Shown in pieces: positions 34,157-42,173 of a DNA stretch of 64,000 nt (position 1 is its first letter; every line of letters starts with the position of its first letter). The DNA comes from Gaetbulibacter sp. 4G1. Lineage in GTDB: Bacteria > Bacteroidota > Bacteroidia > Flavobacteriales > Flavobacteriaceae. The position numbers and the translations under genes are program-made. The notes below the pieces were generated by a model. It saw only the letters and a list, made by a program, of their open reading frames with translations. It did not search any database and was not told the DNA's origin. Location of the stretch: positions 19,118-83,117 of the forward strand of contig NZ_MDVN01000012.1 in NCBI RefSeq assembly GCF_002741945.1, in the 5' to 3' direction.

Positions 34157-34779
34157 TATAGTTGTATTAAGGTTTGAGATTCTAAATAATTTAAAGTATT
34201 TGGTCCTTCATTAAATAGCAAATCTAAAATGCTTAAATTAGGAATATAACCGTGTTTGTTACTAAATACTTGTGTGTAAGGTTCAAATTTATGAGAAGCT
34301 TCTTTTTTTGCATTTACCAAGTATCTATAGTCTGTTTTGTTTTCAATTGATTTTTGAAAAATTTCTGTTTTCGATGTCTCTAATTCTAATTGTAAACAAT
34401 CACAAATAACATCAAAGCATTTCAAATTAAAATCTAAAATATAATCTGCTTTTATTTCAAATAATGGTTGCAACTCATCTTCATAATACTCAAAAAAAGG
34501 AGAAGTGCGATATGCAGAAAGTAACGATTTCCAATGGAGATTTTGCCAATTCCCTTCATTAAAAATTTTTACATCCCTATATTTTTGACGATTTTTTTGA
34601 GAATGAATAACAGGAATGTTTAAAGCCAATTTTCCATTAGCTCCGTAAATATAAGTACGATTTCTATAGGTTTGTTTTAAGAAATTATCATCAACTTCAA
34701 ACACTACATGTTTTGCATTTGCTATGGCAACAAAATGCGCAATGTTTGGAAAATATGTTGGATGGATGACGACGTTCAT
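34156..34779 (-). CDS. WbqC family protein
   Basis: This 207-residue protein has the WbqC-like pattern: IHPTYFPNIAHFVAIANAKHVVFEVDD at the N-terminus (split at about 5-31), YRNRTYIYGANGKLALNIPV near 37 and WKSLLSAYRTSPFFEYY near 82. Family members occur in polysaccharide clusters and are suspected acyltransferase-like enzymes acting on sugar nucleotides, but the role is unproved. It begins directly at the end of the TPR-membrane gene (one-base overlap). Confidence 0.87.
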   Translation of the reverse strand: MNVVIHPTYFPNIAHFVAIANAKHVVFEVDDNFLKQTYRNRTYIYGANGKLALNIPVIHSQKNRQKYRDVKIFNEGNWQNLHWKSLLSAYRTSPFFEYYEDELQPLFEIKADYILDFNLKCFDVICDCLQLELETSKTEIFQKSIENKTDYRYLVNAKKEASHKFEPYTQVFSNKHGYIPNLSILDLLFNEGPNTLNYLESQTLIQL

Positions 34780-36008
34780 TATTTTAAAATAAGACTACCT
34801 AACCAAGTGTATCCAATAAACATAACCCCAATAGCAAGACCAATGCTACCAATGGAATAAGAAAGTAAACTACAAACAATAGCGATTAAAACCATTGAAG
34901 AACCATAAATTAGATTAATAATTTTTGATTTTTTATGGTTAGTAAGAAATGCTCTTGTTAATGGTAAGATAACAGCCAAAAATGTTAAGCTTAACATAGT
35001 GAAATAGTCTACTTTAATTATTAAAGATATCATGAACATTAGTAGCGACGCGATAAGTAATGCAAAAAATATTTGACCACTAAGCTTTTCTTGTTTGTCC
35101 AATAGGTATTTTCCATGCTTGTCAAACATAAGTAACATATTTGATAGCGGATCCATAATCCAACTTCCTAAGGCAAATAATAAATAGAGGATTATTAAAG
35201 GTATAGCTAAATATGTTAAACCACTAGCAGAAAGAATTTTTACTGAAAAACGATATGCAAGGTATAAGCCAATAATAAAGAACCACTGATTTTTATCTGA
35301 TTTATTAGAAATCCAAAAAGCATATTGTAGGTATAAATTGTAAATCTTGTTTTTTGATTTTATGGCAGTAACCATACCGTTTCTCGCATATTCTATATTT
35401 GGATTAAGAATTAAAGCTTCTTTAAAATGTATTAAAGCTTTTTCTGTGTTGTTATGTTCAAGAGAACTCCATCCTACATTAGCGTGAGAGTGTGCATCTT
35501 CGGGGTTATCTTGTAACAAAAATTCGATAGAAGATTTTGCTTCTTTTTTTCTATTTAGTTTTGTTAACGCTGTTGTTCTAGCATTTAAACAAAAATTATT
35601 TTTAGCATCAATTTTTAAGCCTTCATTTGCATATTTTAAAGCTTCTTCAAATTTTTTTTGAAATAAGTATATGTACGCTTTTTGACCAAAAAAATTTTCA
35701 TTAAAAGGGTGTATCTCTATAGCTTTATCAATGCTTTCTATTGCTTCAGATTCATTGTTTTTATGTAAATATATTTGTGATAATAAGAAATAAATATCTT
35801 CAGAATTTGGTGAATCTACTCTCAATTCTAAGGCTAAATTTAATGCTTTTTCAACATCATCATTTTGAAAAAAACATTGAGATAAATAATATTTCGCATT
35901 AAAACTATCAATATTTTCAGTCAATGCATCTTGTAAAAATTTTATAGCTTGACTATATCTTCCAATCTCAAAAAGTTGTATACCTCTCTCTAAATTTGGG
36001 CTAATCAT
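34779..36008 (-). CDS. TPR-repeat membrane protein, partner of the AAA+ gene
   Basis: This 409-residue protein has tetratricopeptide repeats over about residues 1-210 (for example AIKFLQDALTENIDSFNAKY and ALIHFKEALILNPN), then about five hydrophobic segments between 225 and 409, ending in a short Lys tail. I recognise no enzyme motif. Its first codon overlaps the stop of the upstream TPR-AAA+ gene by one base, and both proteins start with similar TPR repeats. The pair therefore probably forms a membrane-tethered complex; this is inference. Confidence 0.8.
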   Translation of the reverse strand: MISPNLERGIQLFEIGRYSQAIKFLQDALTENIDSFNAKYYLSQCFFQNDDVEKALNLALELRVDSPNSEDIYFLLSQIYLHKNNESEAIESIDKAIEIHPFNENFFGQKAYIYLFQKKFEEALKYANEGLKIDAKNNFCLNARTTALTKLNRKKEAKSSIEFLLQDNPEDAHSHANVGWSSLEHNNTEKALIHFKEALILNPNIEYARNGMVTAIKSKNKIYNLYLQYAFWISNKSDKNQWFFIIGLYLAYRFSVKILSASGLTYLAIPLIILYLLFALGSWIMDPLSNMLLMFDKHGKYLLDKQEKLSGQIFFALLIASLLMFMISLIIKVDYFTMLSLTFLAVILPLTRAFLTNHKKSKIINLIYGSSMVLIAIVCSLLSYSIGSIGLAIGVMFIGYTWLGSLILK

Positions 36009-37312
36009 TACTTTTTAATTTTAAGATAAGTTAATATATCATCATATAATCCAGAATCATTAGAGTATAAAGCATAGTTTTTTGCAGAACCAAACCATTC
36101 TTTTGTTGAAGGTTTCATTTTACTAATAGCCTTAACTATATCTTTAGTAGAAAGTGGTTTTGGAATACCATCTTTAAAAGACTCTACAAGTTTTTGTTCA
36201 ATGGCAATATCAATACTTGATTTTATATCAGCACCAGAGAATTCTTTACTTTTTTTAGCAAGATTTTTTAGATTTATATTTTCAACAGGTTTTTCTTGTA
36301 GTTGAATTTGGAAAATGGATTCTCTTGCTTTCTCATCAGGTGGAGCAATAAAAATAATCCTATCGAAACGCCCAGGGCGTCTAAAAGCCGGGTCTATATA
36401 CCATGGAGCATTTGTAGCGCCTAAAATCAATATACCGTCATTGTTTGAGTCAATGCCATCAAGCTCAGATAAAAATTGATTAATTACCGTTCTACCTGCT
36501 GTTTTGTTTATATCATTTCTATTTGCTCCTAGAGCATCTATTTCGTCAATAAAAATTACGCATGGTTTATTTTTTCTTGCTGTTTGAAAAATTTCATGTA
36601 GATTTTTTTCTGAATTTCCTAGCCACATATCTAAAATATCATTAATACCAACATTAATGAAATTAGCATTAATCTCTCCAGCTGTAGCTCTAGCTATATG
36701 GGTTTTTCCACAACCAGGTGGTCCGTAAAGCAAAATACCTCCTCCAATTTTTTTGCCATATGCTTTGTATAAGTCTTTATGTAAAAGAGGCTTTATTATT
36801 TTTAAATCAATTTCTTCTTTTACTTCTTCCATCCCACCAACATTTTCAAAATTAATGGTGGGTTTTTTTAAAAAGGTAACTGCGTCATTATCAATAAAAT
36901 CGCTTTCTGTGTTTACTGTTGATACTTTAAAGAAAGATTCAAAATCTTCATTTGTGTAAAATTTGTCTATATCAAGAATACTTTGATAAATAGGTAATGC
37001 TTCTGCAAGATTTTTTTGTTCGATCAAACAATAGCAATACAATTCTAAATAATCAACGTTGTTCGACTTTTCAACAAGCTCTTCTAATATAACTTCTGTT
37101 AAATTAAATTTCGATTGTTTGAAATAACATTTTGCTAAAAGGTATTTGTATTCATTTTTAGGTGAGTTATCTAGAACTTGTATAAGATGTTTTTCAGCTT
37201 CATCAAAATTTAAATTTGTCATATAGATTTTAACAATTTGAACGCGTAACTCAAAATTATCTGGAGAAAACTCTAGTGCTTTTAAAAGACTTTCAAGTAG
37301 TGATATACTCAT
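36008..37312 (-). CDS. TPR-AAA+ ATPase (CDC48/FtsH-like AAA module)
   Basis: This 434-residue protein combines N-terminal TPR-like repeats (about 1-115), a linker, and a single classical AAA domain: Walker A GPPGCGKT at 197-204, Walker B VIFIDE at 252-257, sensor 1 GATN at 298-301, and arginine fingers in FRRPGRFDR at 310-318. The lid has EFSGADIK. There is no protease domain and no second AAA ring, so it should be an unfoldase or remodelling ATPase with TPRs as the substrate or partner arm. It is coupled to the TPR-membrane gene and lies 12 bases downstream of lepB. Confidence 0.87.
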   Translation of the reverse strand: MSISLLESLLKALEFSPDNFELRVQIVKIYMTNLNFDEAEKHLIQVLDNSPKNEYKYLLAKCYFKQSKFNLTEVILEELVEKSNNVDYLELYCYCLIEQKNLAEALPIYQSILDIDKFYTNEDFESFFKVSTVNTESDFIDNDAVTFLKKPTINFENVGGMEEVKEEIDLKIIKPLLHKDLYKAYGKKIGGGILLYGPPGCGKTHIARATAGEINANFINVGINDILDMWLGNSEKNLHEIFQTARKNKPCVIFIDEIDALGANRNDINKTAGRTVINQFLSELDGIDSNNDGILILGATNAPWYIDPAFRRPGRFDRIIFIAPPDEKARESIFQIQLQEKPVENINLKNLAKKSKEFSGADIKSSIDIAIEQKLVESFKDGIPKPLSTKDIVKAISKMKPSTKEWFGSAKNYALYSNDSGLYDDILTYLKIKK

Positions 37313-37324
37313 GAATTATTTTTT

Positions 37325-38905
37325 TTATTTCGATTTTCGTCTTGCTCTCCATTTATTAAACCCAATCCAACCAAATAATATAACTAAGAATGGAATAAAA
37401 TAAGATGTTGCTTTTCCACTACCACTAACGGTTGTGAAGAATCTTTCCCACCTAGCATTAGGAAATCCATCCCAACTCATCCAAATAAATACAGGCTTAC
37501 CTAATACGTGATCAAAAGGAACAAATCCCCAACGTCTTGCATCTACTGAATTATGACGATTATCTCCCATCATCCAATAATAGTTTTGTTTGAAGGTATA
37601 AGTGTTTGTAACCTGTCCATTAATTAGGATTTGATTACCTTTTACTTGTAATGTGTTGCCTTCATATTCTGTAATAACACGTTTGTAAAGCGGTAAAACC
37701 TCTAAGTTAATATCTATAGTTTTGCCCTCTTCAGGAATATAAAGAGGCCCAAAGAAATCAATATTCCATTTATAATCGGGATGATGTGGAAAAATATTTG
37801 GATCTCTACGTCCTTTTTCGTCTTTAATAGGGATGATACTAGCAACATTTGGGTGGTTCTTGAATTTTGCTAAGGCTTCATCAGAAATTGCAGAAAAGCC
37901 ATACGTATTTTGATTATTGATAATTCTAAATCCATCAGTAATATCGTATCGTTCTTTAAGGTATTTGGCATTAAATTGATTTGTTTTTGGCTGCACATAA
38001 TAACTGAATTGTAAATGTGCTCTATCTGGTAATACATTTTGTTTTCCGTTAATGTAAACGTACCCATCTCTGACTTCTAAAGTGTCTCCAGCTATAGCAA
38101 CACAACGTTTTACAAGGTTTGTTTTCTTATCAATAGGTTTGTAGTAGTTTCTGTCAGGAGTAAAAACATCCATGTCTCTTAGCGTATCTGCAGGTTGATT
38201 GAAAACTACAATCTCATTTCTGTCAATTTTTTCAAACCCTGGTAATCGCATATATGGTAATTGCAATTTATTTATCCACGATGTTTTTCTTTCTTCAAAA
38301 CGATCGTTAAACAAATATGATTTTTTATTTAAAATAGGAATAGTGTCATGTACCATAGGAGCCCCAACTGTAGTCATTGGTATTCTAGCGCCATAATGAA
38401 ATTTACTAACAAAAAGAAAGTCACCAACTAATAAGGATTTTTCTAATGATGATGATGGAATAGTAAAGGGTTGAATAAAGTAAGTATGTACAATGGTTGC
38501 TGCAACAATAGCAAAAAGAATAGAGCTTGTCCATTCGCCAGAACTAGATTTTGGTTGAATATTTCTATCTTTTACATACTCAACATCGGCAATATAATTT
38601 AAATAAAAGTTATAAAACCCAAGGGTTACAACTGCTAAAAAAGTATCTAACTTGGTGTTTTTGCCAAAACTTCTTGCTGTTTCTACCCAAACCACTATTA
38701 ACATAATAAGGTTTACAATGGGTAAGAATAACAAAATGATCCACCACCAAGGGCGATTAATGATTTTCATTAAAACAACACCATTGTATACAGGAATAAA
38801 GGCTTCCCAAGCTTGTCTGCCAGCTTTAATGTATAATTTCCAAGTACCTAAACCATGTATTACTTGAATAATTAGAATAAATATAAACCATTGCATTAAA
38901 GTCAT
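37325..38905 (-). CDS. lepB: signal peptidase I with N-terminal membrane module
   Basis: This inner-membrane protease removes Sec signal peptides. The 526-residue protein starts with a membrane module of three segments (about 5-100, DUF5684-like), then the LepB domain with catalytic Ser153 in IPSSSLEKSL, the general-base Lys in LVKRCVAIAGD (near 267) and the box E motif YWMMGDNRHNSVDARRWGFV (split; near 445-464). A final membrane segment and basic tail close it. The long form with a large insert (about 290-400) is the usual flavobacterial type. It lies downstream of dapB. Confidence 0.95.
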   Translation of the reverse strand: MTLMQWFIFILIIQVIHGLGTWKLYIKAGRQAWEAFIPVYNGVVLMKIINRPWWWIILLFLPIVNLIMLIVVWVETARSFGKNTKLDTFLAVVTLGFYNFYLNYIADVEYVKDRNIQPKSSSGEWTSSILFAIVAATIVHTYFIQPFTIPSSSLEKSLLVGDFLFVSKFHYGARIPMTTVGAPMVHDTIPILNKKSYLFNDRFEERKTSWINKLQLPYMRLPGFEKIDRNEIVVFNQPADTLRDMDVFTPDRNYYKPIDKKTNLVKRCVAIAGDTLEVRDGYVYINGKQNVLPDRAHLQFSYYVQPKTNQFNAKYLKERYDITDGFRIINNQNTYGFSAISDEALAKFKNHPNVASIIPIKDEKGRRDPNIFPHHPDYKWNIDFFGPLYIPEEGKTIDINLEVLPLYKRVITEYEGNTLQVKGNQILINGQVTNTYTFKQNYYWMMGDNRHNSVDARRWGFVPFDHVLGKPVFIWMSWDGFPNARWERFFTTVSGSGKATSYFIPFLVILFGWIGFNKWRARRKSK

Positions 38906-38969
38906 AATCGTAATTTTTGTTGTTTAGTTAGTAGTTAAGCATTAAATGCTGTTACATATTTATTAAGTA

Positions 38970-39674
38970 TTAACCAATATTTAACACATCATTCATTGTA
39001 AAAATACCAGTTTTATTCACAATCCATTCTGCAGCAATTACAGCGCCTAAAGCAAAGCCTTGTCGGTTATGTGCCACGTGTTCTATAGAAATAGTATCTA
39101 CTTCGCTTTCGTAATTTACAGTATGCGTTCCAGGAACATTTTCAATCCGCTTTGCGGTAATAGGAATAGTGTTCACTCCACTTTCGTCTAGTTTCCAATT
39201 ATCAAACCCATCGTGTTCAGAAATTATACCATCTGCTAAAGAAATAGCTGTTCCACTAGGAGCATCAAGCTTTTGAGTGTGGTGAATCTCCTCCATTGTA
39301 ACATTATACTGCTTCAAAGCACTCATCATTTTTGCAAGTGTTTTATTAAGCTCAAAGAAAATATTAACACCTAAACTGTAGTTTGAAGCGTAAATAAAAG
39401 CTCCACTTTTTTCTTTGCATAGGTTTACGGCATCATTGTATTTATCTAACCAACCAGTTGTTCCAGAAATAACTGGGACGTTGTTGTTTAAACAATTAGA
39501 AATGTTATTGAAAGCAACATCTGGAATACTAAAGTCTATTGCAACATCTGCTTTAGTAATATCGTAATCTTTATCATCTTTGTCAACTGCTAAAACAATA
39601 TTGTGTCCACGTTTTATGGCAATTTGTTCTATGGTTTTTCCCATTTTTCCGTATCCAAGTAAAGCGATATTCAT
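38970..39674 (-). CDS. dapB: 4-hydroxy-tetrahydrodipicolinate reductase
   Basis: This enzyme reduces the dihydrodipicolinate precursor in the lysine and diaminopimelate pathway. NAD(P)-binding GYGKMGKTIEQ is at residues 7-17; SGTTGW is near 90; the active-site region has EIHHTQKLDAPSGTA near 137-151 with the catalytic His and Lys. The 234-residue length is the short Bacteroidota form. It lies between the DUF5683 gene and lepB. Confidence 0.95.
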   Translation of the reverse strand: MNIALLGYGKMGKTIEQIAIKRGHNIVLAVDKDDKDYDITKADVAIDFSIPDVAFNNISNCLNNNVPVISGTTGWLDKYNDAVNLCKEKSGAFIYASNYSLGVNIFFELNKTLAKMMSALKQYNVTMEEIHHTQKLDAPSGTAISLADGIISEHDGFDNWKLDESGVNTIPITAKRIENVPGTHTVNYESEVDTISIEHVAHNRQGFALGAVIAAEWIVNKTGIFTMNDVLNIG

Positions 39675-39708
39675 ATGTATTTATATTATTTGCTTAATTT
39701 ACTATGGG

Positions 39709-40329
39709 TTAAAATTTAAAATTTAAAGTTAACCCAAGATTGCCAGTAGCATCTATTTCATTTATTTTATAATGTGGAGCCAATGTTAAGTTTTCATCAA
39801 CATTATATTGCATTAAATGTGCATCTACGTTGGCATCAATAATATTTAAAGCGTATAAACCAACGGTTACTAAAAGAGATACTTCTTTGTTTCTTCTGAA
39901 TAATTTTTGTGCACGACGCAAGCCATCGTCGGTCACTCTTGGCGTTTCAAGTTGATTACCCTCAGAATCTAAATAAAATTCATCATTTGTAAAACCAGCT
40001 AATCTACTTTTATAGGCATCACGGTACCTTTTATATTCATTATTGTTAGTGATATAAAAATAGGTTCCTGCTCCTAAAGCAACATAAACTATGGGAATTT
40101 TCCAATATTTTTTATTGTAAGCCTGGCCTAAACCAGGTAAAACAGCAGAATAAAATGCTGCTTTTGCAGGAGATAATGGATTAATAGGCTCTTTAATTTT
40201 AATAATAGAATCTATAACAACTTCTTTTGGAAGCTCTCCTAGTTCTTTGTTCTTATCTTTATCTTGAGCTAATAATGAAAAGCAACTTAAAAATAAAAAT
40301 ATTCCTGTTATTGGAAGCTTATTTAGCAC
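39709..40329 (-). CDS. DUF5683 family protein
   Basis: This 206-residue protein has a signal peptide (about 1-21, ending LLAQ) and a mature part with SPAKAAFYSAVLPGLGQAYNKKYWKIPIVY (split; near 52-80), hydrophobic segments near 60-95 and a beta-strand ending in Lys-Phe. It is commonly found after parB in flavobacteria; function unknown. It overlaps parB by 11 bases, suggesting coupled translation. Confidence 0.87.
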   Translation of the reverse strand: MLNKLPITGIFLFLSCFSLLAQDKDKNKELGELPKEVVIDSIIKIKEPINPLSPAKAAFYSAVLPGLGQAYNKKYWKIPIVYVALGAGTYFYITNNNEYKRYRDAYKSRLAGFTNDEFYLDSEGNQLETPRVTDDGLRRAQKLFRRNKEVSLLVTVGLYALNIIDANVDAHLMQYNVDENLTLAPHYKINEIDATGNLGLTLNFKF

Positions 40330-41227
40330 CTTGAACTAATTTTTTTATACGATTAAAATCTTCTTCTGAATGAAAAGGAATTGTTATTTTTCCTTTTCCG
40401 TTTTTAGAGACTTTAACGTCAATTTTATGTCCAAAGTATTCTGAAAAAGCAGTTATACCTTTTTTTATGAATTTTGGAACATCTTCTTCTTCGTCTTTTT
40501 TTTCAGGGGCTAAGGTTTCGTTAGTATTAAAGTTACGCACTAAACCTTCAGTTTCTCTAACTGATAATTTATCAGAAAGTATTTTTTCGTAAATATCTAG
40601 TTGAATTGATTGATCTTCAATAGTAATTAATGCACGGCCATGTCCCATAGAAATAAAACCATCCCTCATTCCAGTTTGAATGATAGGATCGAGTTTTAAT
40701 AAACGTAAATAGTTAGCAATGGTAGAGCGCTTTTTTCCAACACGCTCACTCATTTGCTCTTGTGTTAAATTAATTTCGTCAATTAAGCGTTGATACGACA
40801 AAGCAATTTCAATAGGATCTAAATCTTGACGTTGAATATTCTCAACTAACGCCATTTCTAAGGATTCCTGATCGTTTGCAATTCTTACATAGGCAGGAAT
40901 AGTTTCTAAACCTATTAATTTAGAAGCTCTAAAACGACGCTCACCAGAAACTAATTGATATTTATTTAATCCTAATTTTCTAACTGTTATAGGTTGAATA
41001 ATACCTAATTCCTTTATAGATGAGGCTAACTCGCGAAGAGATTCTTCACTAAATTTTGTTCGTGGTTGAAAAGGATTGACCTCAATAAAATCTAAATCTA
41101 ACTCAACAATATTACCTATAACTTTATCGGCATTTTTATCTTGTACAGATTGAATATCGTTACTAGGGTCTTTTAAAAGCGCCGATAAACCTCTACCTAA
41201 AGCCTGTTTTTTTGTTGCCTTAGCCAT
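40319..41227 (-). CDS. parB: chromosome partitioning protein ParB
   Basis: This CTP-dependent DNA clamp binds parS and works with ParA in chromosome segregation. The ParB/Srx-like N-terminal domain has the family motifs PFQPRTKF near 51 and GERRFRASKL near 95. The helix-turn-helix region is in NLTQEQMSERVGKKRSTIANYLRLL (near 153-177). The C-terminal dimerisation domain is Lys-rich. Length is 302 residues. I did not find a convincing parS in the window. It is four bases downstream of parA. Confidence 0.95.
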   Translation of the reverse strand: MAKATKKQALGRGLSALLKDPSNDIQSVQDKNADKVIGNIVELDLDFIEVNPFQPRTKFSEESLRELASSIKELGIIQPITVRKLGLNKYQLVSGERRFRASKLIGLETIPAYVRIANDQESLEMALVENIQRQDLDPIEIALSYQRLIDEINLTQEQMSERVGKKRSTIANYLRLLKLDPIIQTGMRDGFISMGHGRALITIEDQSIQLDIYEKILSDKLSVRETEGLVRNFNTNETLAPEKKDEEEDVPKFIKKGITAFSEYFGHKIDVKVSKNGKGKITIPFHSEEDFNRIKKLVQGAK

Positions 41228-41230
41228 AAT

Positions 41231-41995
41231 TTAGGAGTTTTTATTGATAATTTCTTTTGCCAAACTTAAGTAATTACTTGCACCTTTACTACCTGCGTCG
41301 TAATTAATTATACTTTCACCATAGCTAGGGGCTTCGCTTAAGCGTACATTACGTTGAATTATAGTTTGAAAAACCATATTATTAAAGTGCTTTTGCACTT
41401 CTTCTACAACTTGGTTTGATAATCGTAAACGAGAATCGTACATGGTAAGCAATAAACCTTCAATATCTAATTCTGGATTATGTATTTTTTGTACACTTTT
41501 TATAGTGTTTAACAGTTTTCCTAAGCCTTCTAAGGCAAAATATTCACACTGAATAGGAATTATTACTGCATCAGCAGCTGTTAACGCATTCAATGTTAAT
41601 AAACCTAAAGAAGGAGCACAATCAATTAAAATATAATCGTAATCATTTTTAATATCATCTAGCGCTTTTTTAAGCATATATTCACGAGCATCTTTATCAA
41701 CAAGTTCTATTTCAATAGCTACTAGGTCAATATGAGCTGGAATAATATCTAAATTTGGTGTTTCTGTTTTTATTATGGCTTCTTTAGCAGAGTTAGAATG
41801 CTCTAAAAGTTGGTAAGTGCCAATTTCTACAGTTTCAACATCTATACCAATTCCAGAAGTTGCATTTGCTTGAGGGTCAGCATCTATAAGTAAAACTTTT
41901 TTTTCTAGAACGCCTAATGAAGCTGCTAAGTTTATTGAAGTTGTTGTTTTGCCAACACCTCCTTTTTGGTTAGCAATTGCAATGATTTTACCCAT
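41231..41995 (-). CDS. parA: chromosome partitioning ATPase ParA
   Basis: This deviant Walker ATPase forms the nucleoid-bound gradient that moves ParB complexes. Its P-loop is KGGVGKTTTS at residues 10-19; LLIDADPQ is near 35 and DYILIDCAPSLGLLT near 118. Length is 254 residues. It is the first gene of the minus-strand series parA, parB, DUF5683, dapB, lepB. It is divergent from the M16 peptidase gene across 178 bases. Confidence 0.96.
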   Translation of the reverse strand: MGKIIAIANQKGGVGKTTTSINLAASLGVLEKKVLLIDADPQANATSGIGIDVETVEIGTYQLLEHSNSAKEAIIKTETPNLDIIPAHIDLVAIEIELVDKDAREYMLKKALDDIKNDYDYILIDCAPSLGLLTLNALTAADAVIIPIQCEYFALEGLGKLLNTIKSVQKIHNPELDIEGLLLTMYDSRLRLSNQVVEEVQKHFNNMVFQTIIQRNVRLSEAPSYGESIINYDAGSKGASNYLSLAKEIINKNS

Positions 41996-42100
41996 TAATG
42001 ATTTGGTTTTATTAAACGTAAAAATACAATTATTTATGAGTATAGGAAATTGAAGTTGTTAACATTCGATTAGAGGTATTGTGTTGTGAGAAATCTCTAT

Positions 42101-42126
42101 TTTTTTGTTAAATTTTTAACAAAAAA
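42101..42126. promoter_or_regulatory. perfect palindrome upstream of the M16 protease gene
   Basis: TTTTTTGTTAAA (42101-42112) and TTTAACAAAAAA (42115-42126) form a perfect inverted repeat with a two-base centre. It lies just upstream of a -7-like TATATTTA (42143-42150), so it overlaps the -33 region and looks like an operator. Confidence 0.4.
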
Positions 42127-42173
42127 AACAATAAAGTTATCTTATATTTACAAAAAACATCAAATATTTCATC

